From contig OX467084.1 in assembly GCA_950106755.1 (NCBI GenBank), positions 33,359,213-33,423,212 of the forward strand: DNA of 64,000 nucleotides. The letters run 5' to 3'. The translations under genes and the position numbers were made by a program. Shown piece after piece: positions 57,681-64,000 of the stretch. Position 1 is the first letter of the stretch; each line of letters begins with the position of its first letter. The stretch comes from Climacium dendroides. Lineage: Eukaryota; Streptophyta; Bryopsida; Hypnales; Climaciaceae. Under the pieces are notes generated by a model. It was not told where the DNA came from. It did no database searches and saw only the letters and a program-made list of their open reading frames with translations.

Positions 57681-60600
57681 TCAAACCATTGAAATATTAC
57701 GAGTAGCAGGAACTAAGCACTCTTCAAAGCCTTTTCTAAGTAGGGACTCGTCTAAATTCTTGCCAATAAAGACGATCTTATTAACACGTTTCTCACCAGG
57801 TCCCCAATTCCGTTCAGGTGTACCTTCGAGCAAAGAGTGAACTCCCTGAAAATAGACGAGATTTTCATAAGATCAGAGACCATTGACTATCTAAGTATCC
57901 TACGGAACCCAACGTTCGTCTGTAAGGACACATCCGTTGTAAGAGCGACAACAAACATACCGAAAAATCAAGGAGAAACTGGTGCAGGTTAGAGACGGCT
58001 ACCTGGAATACAAATCTTTCGTCCCAACCATGGATTGATAGAACACCCTTCGTCCGATAAAGGTCTTCACTGCGATCGTTCATGAGGCTTTCTAACCAAT
58101 TGTTTATCTGAAAATGATGACAAGCAAACAGGAAATTCAAACTTCGAGAAGAAACGACATCTGCAACATATACCTAGTACTTGCAGCATTGAAATTCTAT
58201 GAGCTCAAGATCCATAAACTAGAGCAATCCCTCTGCATCCTATGCTACATGAGAATCAACTATAGTAGTGTCGGTGACCCAAATTTGAAACAAGCTCTGA
58301 CAGGCTACAATTAACACGCAGATGCTAAATTTTAGGCACTCAATCAATAGAAGACTCCTACAAGCTTTCAGTGACCAGTATAACGTCAATAATATTTAAT
58401 CTCTGACGCTAGAAATATTGCAAAAGTATAGATCAGTACCTTATCAAGATCAAGAGCACCATCACATACTATAGCAACAGAGGAGACTCCTGGATCATGG
58501 ACGTGGTCATGAACATGGTCATCATGATTGTGCCCTGCAAAAATCGTGACTGGCGTTAGCAATCTATTATAAATGTAGGGGTCATATAGTCATATAGTCA
58601 TTGTCAAAGATAGTGCTGTCAAATAGCAAAGTAATACAGGAAATAGACGGGAACTTAAGAGAGAGGAAATCAAATAGACAGGAAAGAATGGGAAATTAAT
58701 ACAAGAAAGTAAGCCTTCAATTAATAATACAGGATCTAAGGTTCCATAATAAAACTAGACAATCAGGTATGCACATGGACAGGTGTTTTAACGATTTGCG
58801 GCATCCTGCAACTAAGTCTAAATGAAAGAGTAAATTCATTTCATACTCATATCTGAATCTACCATACAAATCACTAGAGAACATGACACTTACCACACTC
58901 AGCAGTATGAACATGATCCTCTTTGCACTCATGCTCGTGATCGTGCTCATGGCTATGGCCGTGCTCATGGCCATGCTCATGCTCATGTGAGTCTTGTACA
59001 GGACTTTTCACACCCTGCATAATACCCTCTTCAACTCTGCACCACAAAGCAAAATGACCCCGTCAACGTTATACTTACACCCGCATTCTAGGAATTTGAA
59101 TGCTCCATCGACTAGTCGAACAACAGAATACAAAAATTCAATACTAGAGGATCATTCACCCCCAAATAATATTTTGTACGAACCTTTCCAAGTCGAAGCC
59201 ACCTACTCCTAGAACGTAGTCCAAGTCCACTTCAGCCAACTTGGCGCTCCTCACCTGGGCTATTCCGTTGATACGCTGCCAGAAGCCACGCCGCAATGGC
59301 ACCACGTGAAGTGAAATACTTGTTAAGCACTATATGTAATGAAACAAGCTTTAAGAGCTGCACTGAATAGGAAAGTATCCACCACCAGCTAAGAATATGA
59401 GGGCCTCGCCCACTATTAAAAATTAATTGTAAAAATGCAGTGGCCATATCATGGTTACACAGGCTGAAACACATTGCGGTGAAAAATCGTCCCATGTCTA
59501 GGTCGCAAACACAAAACTTTTAAATGCATGCTCAAACGGAAGTACAATTAATATAATAGCACACCGCCACATCAATAAATGCTATTATGACTATTTCAGA
59601 GCTATTTACCTTTATCTGCCGCATCACCGACTCCATCTCAACTTCTTTTACCAGATCAATCTGTTGGCAGGAATTTGGATTCAGGATATAACCAAACGTA
59701 AAGAAGCAGAACAGAATTTAATCCACAAGCGTTACCATGTCAAAATATGAAGAATATAAACTTCCTGACAGTGGTAATGGTCCATCAAGTCTGAACTAGA
59801 CACAGGACTTAGCAGGACACCATATACCCACTCGAAGTAGGATACCTTGTTCAAAATGATGCGATCCGCATAAGCAATCTGTTCCACTGCTTCATTGACC
59901 ACACCATCGGGCTTGACTTCCTCTATATGCTGTGTTGCATGCTTGGCATCCACTAGCGTCACAACTCCATCCAGACGCAAGTGATGTGCCAGACCCTCAT
60001 CAAGATAAAACGTCTGGATGATTGGAGCAGGGTTTGCAAGACCTGAAGATGACCATTTCTCAATTACATCTCTAGTACAGTAACAGAAGCAACAGACCAA
60101 TTGCTATTGAACTACCATTACTATTGACAAGCATGCCCCGTTCCGCAGCTATTGAAGATCCAGAGGGATGAGACTGCATCAAGCCCATGATGACAGCAAA
60201 CAAACGACAATTATTTCAATCAGGAATGATTACTAAGTGTGAGACTATATAGAGAACGTATACCAACCGACAATAACAGTTGTTTAATATAGAAAAACAG
60301 GCACGACAGGGCCAGGGCTAGAGCTCATCTGGTTTTTGTGAACCCAGGGTGCATAAACTCCAACTTTTTAGATCAATGCATAAATGCCCTCTGTTTTGTA
60401 ACGAGTTAATTACGTACTACTCGACATAACTTAGCTAATTCAGACTTCCTGATTCCAAGTATGAATCAAATTTTCCAAATATTATCAACCACGGTAAAAC
60501 TTAAAATAAGCTCCAGCGCTATCACCCCGCGGAGGAATTTGGAGCTGGTTTCACAGGCCCAGATGAGATCTAGCCCTGGCCGCAGAACAGTACTTGGACT

Positions 60601-62350
60601 CTTAACTCACCTGTGGTCTCAATGATGATATGATCAAACTTGCCCCTTTTTTTCTTGAGAAGATCACCCAGCATCTGCACAAGATCGCTTCGAACCGTAC
60701 AACACAAGCAACCGTTGTTGAGCATTATTATGTTTTCGTCTCCTTGCTGTCTTGAAGCTACCAGAGAACCATCGATGTCCACCTCTCCAAACTGCAAAGC
60801 ATTATTGTCAATCTCAATTCATACTCATGATTACACCTCGACTCTAAACCCTTTGGTAAAGAACCTTTTCAAGAATTTGCGAAGACAAAATGCTCTAATT
60901 CCGACTCTGGACCTAATTCTGCAGAAAAACATGTGATAATTAAAATGTATGCCTCCTTCACATGCACATACCTGTGAGTGACCAAGAGTAAGTGCATGTA
61001 GTACAGGCTTACAGTTTGTCCCTAGTTGTCTTCCTGGTCTATATTTGACGGAGACCTGAATCATAAGTAAGCTATTCGAAAGTTCAAACTTGTTACAAAG
61101 TACAAAAATTGAAGAGAGTTCCGACGAATACCTCATTCTCGATAACAGCAATCCGTTTGCCATGGTTCGCGGTAAGGATGTGATTTAGCAGCGTTGTCTG
61201 TCCCAATAACGACGTTGCATAACATCAGAAACGAAAAGGAATTAACTGGAATTTAACTATGTAAATCACAACGGAACTCTGCACTTAACGGAAGTCACTT
61301 CTTCATATCACTGTAGAAAGTTCTGAGATTCTCCTAACTAAAACACATGCAGAAGCATCTATCCACCCTTCAGTGCCCAAATGGCCTGAAGCGGCTGCTT
61401 TCATATCAATACGAGTTCCAATGAAGGAAGCGTCACAACATGTACCAATAGAAAGATACCTTACATTCTTGAAGAATAGAAATATGTCTAAAAACTTCCT
61501 ACTAGCTTCCGAACTGGACTTTATTTTTTAACCTAAGTCATTTAAAAGTTCTTGCGGAGGTCAACAGCTACAGCAGTTTCTAAAATTCTCCAAGCTAAAA
61601 CATGCAAAAGCATCTCTCAATCCACTTGGAAGCTAACCAGAGAGAATGCACCCTCAATCCAGAATTTAAAATGCATTTATTATTGCTACTAACATTGACC
61701 CCAGGCTCGTTTCAATCGATCGAAGTCATCAATTCAATCCACAAAATTCACCAAATCCGCTAATTCGAGAGACTCCAATCCGTTTCACCTCGTTCATTAC
61801 ATTTTCATCTCCACAAATTTCACGCAATCTATTTACATTTTGTTCCTTTCATGCAGTAAATTCCCATTCCAAGGCTTTCCAATTCTCTCTGATTTAGCTC
61901 CTTCGAATAATTCCAACACTTCCCAATACTTCTAGCCGATTCTTCAAAATTCTCCATAACCAATTTCTCAATCCATACCTTGCCAGAACCAAGGAACCCC
62001 GTAATAATCGTCACCGCCACGCGGTTATCCACATACTGCGCCTCACTGGTGGTCTCCAACGGCCCCTCCTCCAGCTGACTAACCCCCGCAGTCGTCCTCA
62101 ACCACCTCGCCCTATTGTTCTCCATCACGCGCGGAAACCTAATTCCAATAGGCACCACAGTCGCTCGTCTGCTGAACCCTCGCAGCATCGACCTCGGCAC
62201 CGAAACCCGAGCGCGGCAGATTCCCACGCCATGGACGCATGATTCCGAAGCGCCGAGGCTTCGTGTGATCGCCCCGGAAGCCCCCAGCGCAGACGACGCA
62301 GTGACGGCCATCTTAGCGAAGGAGCGGTGCAGAACCCGGCTAAATTGCAT
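57681..62350 (-). CDS. CobW/ZNG1-type GTPase metallochaperone, probably organellar, ten coding exons
   Basis: Exons (minus strand): 61979-62350, 61132-61197, 60611-60791, 59846-60042, 59610-59660, 59184-59275, 58894-59036, 58440-58534, 58003-58107 and 57681-57845. The total is 1467 bases, or 488 residues; all introns are GT-AG. COG0523 proteins use GTP to deliver metals, often zinc, to client enzymes. Landmarks: Walker A GFLGSGKTT at 118-126, split by intron 1; the GCLCC metal-binding motif (CxCC) at 173-177; ETTG near 205 (Walker B region); NKID at 271-274 for guanine recognition. A His-rich segment at ~335-387 has many HEH and HDH units, and the CobW C-terminal domain (YRTKGVLSIHG, FIGKNLD) follows. 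The first ~90 residues are Ser/Arg-rich and low in acidic residues, fitting a plastid or mitochondrial leader; the Arabidopsis plastid relative PTAC17 belongs to the same family. The exon 6 donor (GTTCGT) is weak. Two in-frame Met codons near the start leave the exact start slightly open. Confidence 0.93.
60309..60581. mobile_element. Foldback MITE inside CobW intron 3
   Basis: GGCCAGGGCTAGAGCTCATCTGG and its inverse (CCAGATGAGATCTAGCCCTGGCC) form ~35 bp imperfect terminal inverted repeats 200 bases apart. The CAGGG start resembles hAT-type MITEs, but no 8 bp target duplication is visible. It is contained in the intron 60612-60041 equivalent (60043-60610). Confidence 0.65.
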
Positions 62351-62560
62351 TGCTGCAAAACATCAAAAGCTTAAGATTTGAGAGGCAAATTGGGGGTGGG
62401 AGGAGACAAGAAGAAAGGAGGTGGGTGAGGGTTGTGTGGTTGAATGGCCGCCACGGTTTAGGGTTTAAGCACGCGGGCTTGGGCTGGGGGAGCGGACCGG
62501 GTATTGCGGGGTATGTTCCTTAGGACGGGTATACCCTGGTTGAGCTCCATGGGACGGGTA
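62351..62560 (-). promoter_or_regulatory. CobW gene promoter region with a telobox
   Basis: Upstream of the start codon the minus strand carries AAACCCTAA (62458-62466), the telobox found in promoters of many plant housekeeping genes. Further upstream the phrase GGGACGGGTATAC or a variant occurs two to three times between 62497 and 62570. No TATA box is assigned. Confidence 0.45.
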
Positions 62561-62579
62561 TACGGGGGCTGCGCCTCTA

Positions 62580-63090
62580 GGGAAACACTATAATGTTTTT
62601 AATTTGCAACACATGAAAAAATTTGGACATTTTGAATTTCATATATGCCCCAATTTGATGAGGAGAGGTGAAGAAACACAAGAATATGTGGTACAAAATA
62701 GGGGGCATTTTTTTTTCATTTATCATTGGCCAGGGCAATGAGGGGGTCAATTTTACCTAGGCCCAAAAATGAATCTATGAAAAAAAATTAGCAAAGTCAA
62801 ATGACAATGCAATGAACAAGAGTGATCAAAAATAAAAATTTGTAAAAACAAAAATTGTAGAGTATGAAGTACTAAACAACATTATAATGAATAAAGGATG
62901 ATTCCAATTATAACAAAGTAGACAAAGATGATTGAAACACAATATACGTAGACTTGGTTTTTGTATTGTTACACCTCACAAGCCACTTAAAAATGTGTCC
63001 ATTGCCCTTTTGTAGCCAAAACAGTTGTAATCCGATCATACATGCTAGTATACACTATCTTACACTTTTCTACGCTAATGGAAAAGAGAA
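62580..63090. other. AT-rich DNA, no gene seen
   Basis: Between the CobW promoter and the transposase relic there is no credible open frame. Composition drops back to the AT-rich desert level at about 62590. Confidence 0.5.
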
Positions 63091-63099
63091 CCTCTTACA

Positions 63100-64000
63100 C
63101 TTGCTCCCATAATTGAAGGATACTACTAGGAGGACTAGAATAGGAGTTTAATCATTGTTTGAGTGAAGTCCATACATGTTCAATGGGAATCAAGTCAGAG
63201 GATTTTATAGGGCACTCTAAAATTTAAAATGGTTGTTTTCCAAACCATTCTTGAACAACCTTTATTGTATGCATTGTCTTTTTGGAAAATGACTTGTTCA
63301 AGATTGAACACAAATCCACGTAGTGTGATGTGTAAATCTTCCTTTAAAATTGCAAGATAGCCTTTAGCATTCAAATACCTAAATATATTGTACAATGATC
63401 TCAATTCTATATATACACATCAAATAACTTTAGACCATGCTTAACAATTTGGTCACCGCACATACATGAATGTTTCTTTGTCCTCTATCCAACACCATGT
63501 CTTCCTATCTGAGTTGAAACGACTTATTTTTGTTTCATCACTAAATGCTACCTACTCTTAATCACATACTATCCAACCTTTGTAGGTTTGAGGAAAACAA
63601 AACCTAGCTTCAATGTTTTTATAACTCAAAGCAAGCTTTTCAACCTTTGAAAAAGAAGACAACCCTTGTTCTCTCAATGCATTCCTCAAGGTATCGTCAC
63701 ACATACATCTCGACCACCATCTTTCTTCTAAGCACTTTTGTTGCCTTTGTTGCAATTTTTAAACTGCCAACAATAACTAGGCATAAAGCATACCGCTTCT
63801 CTGACATTGTGGGGATCCTGAGACAACCTCTTTTAGACAATTCTACGTTGTGAGAAAGTTTCTTTCTCATTCCATTAATTATAGATTGTGACAAACCTAC
63901 AATCTTTCCAATCTTGAGATATCAACCTCAACCTTCCTTATAACCTTTTCAAAACCACAAGAAGTACTCAACACAATCTTATAGAAACACTTAAGAAAAT
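63100..64000 (-). pseudogene. Broken Tc1/mariner-like transposase
   Basis: Translating the minus strand across three frames gives pieces that fit the Tc1/mariner DDE transposase in order. An N-terminal helix-turn-helix-like part lies at ~63700-63960. Then LREQGLSSFSKVEKLALSYK and a WIVCD-like segment (63558-63700) are followed by a VAFSDETKISRF-like text, the first catalytic Asp region. Finally YLNAKGYLAILKEDL and a VIFQKDNAYNKG segment (63195-63404) give the second Asp region, FQ-x-DNA. Stops and frameshifts interrupt it several times, and the N-terminus runs past the window edge. This cannot make an active enzyme, but it shows that a TA-targeting transposon family was present. Confidence 0.8.

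Overview
The window looks like nuclear DNA of a land plant, most likely a non-seed plant such as a bryophyte. The reasons are four spliced plant-type genes with short GT-AG introns, plant-specific protein families (DUF3133 zinc-ribbon, LAZ1/DUF300, plastid-type CobW), and gene islands of moderate GC set in very AT-rich, repeat-filled DNA. The species is inferred from these features only.

Layout. (1) About 2.7-10.0 kb, minus strand: a 1298-residue DUF3133 zinc-ribbon protein (EDR4-like / 'extra-large G-like') in five coding exons, with a repeat-containing 5' leader. (2) About 10.1-17.5 kb: repeats only. (3) 17.7-21.4 kb, minus strand: a complete ten-exon MAF1 gene (227 residues), the conserved repressor of RNA polymerase III. 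A complete, foldable 5S rRNA sequence lies in its intron 8 and a class II tRNA-Leu(UAA)-like sequence in its intron 5, both in the sense orientation. (4) 21.5-26.7 kb: transposable-element debris, ending in a ~0.9 kb minisatellite that runs up to the next gene. (5) 27.2-30.8 kb, plus strand: a six-exon LAZ1/TMEM184-type (DUF300) membrane protein of 407 residues. (6) 31-57 kb: a gene desert of non-autonomous DNA transposons. These include TTAA-flanked (piggyBac-like), TA-flanked (Tc1/mariner-like) and CACTA-like elements, foldback elements, and tandem arrays grown from pieces of them. (7) 57.7-62.35 kb, minus strand: a ten-exon CobW/ZNG1-type GTPase metallochaperone (488 residues) with a likely organelle-targeting leader and a His-rich metal-binding segment. 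(8) 62.5-64 kb: a broken Tc1/mariner-like transposase relic on the minus strand, running off the end.

The four genes do not form a pathway. The most interesting point is MAF1: a gene whose product shuts down 5S rRNA and tRNA transcription carries a 5S-like and a tRNA-like element in its own introns. This recalls the known 5S rRNA mimic (P5SM) that controls TFIIIA splicing in land plants, but I know of no description of it in MAF1. Whether these are real Pol III genes, splicing switches or retroposed copies cannot be settled from sequence alone. All exon models were assembled by hand from splice signals, frame continuity and family resemblance; each sums to an intact reading frame.
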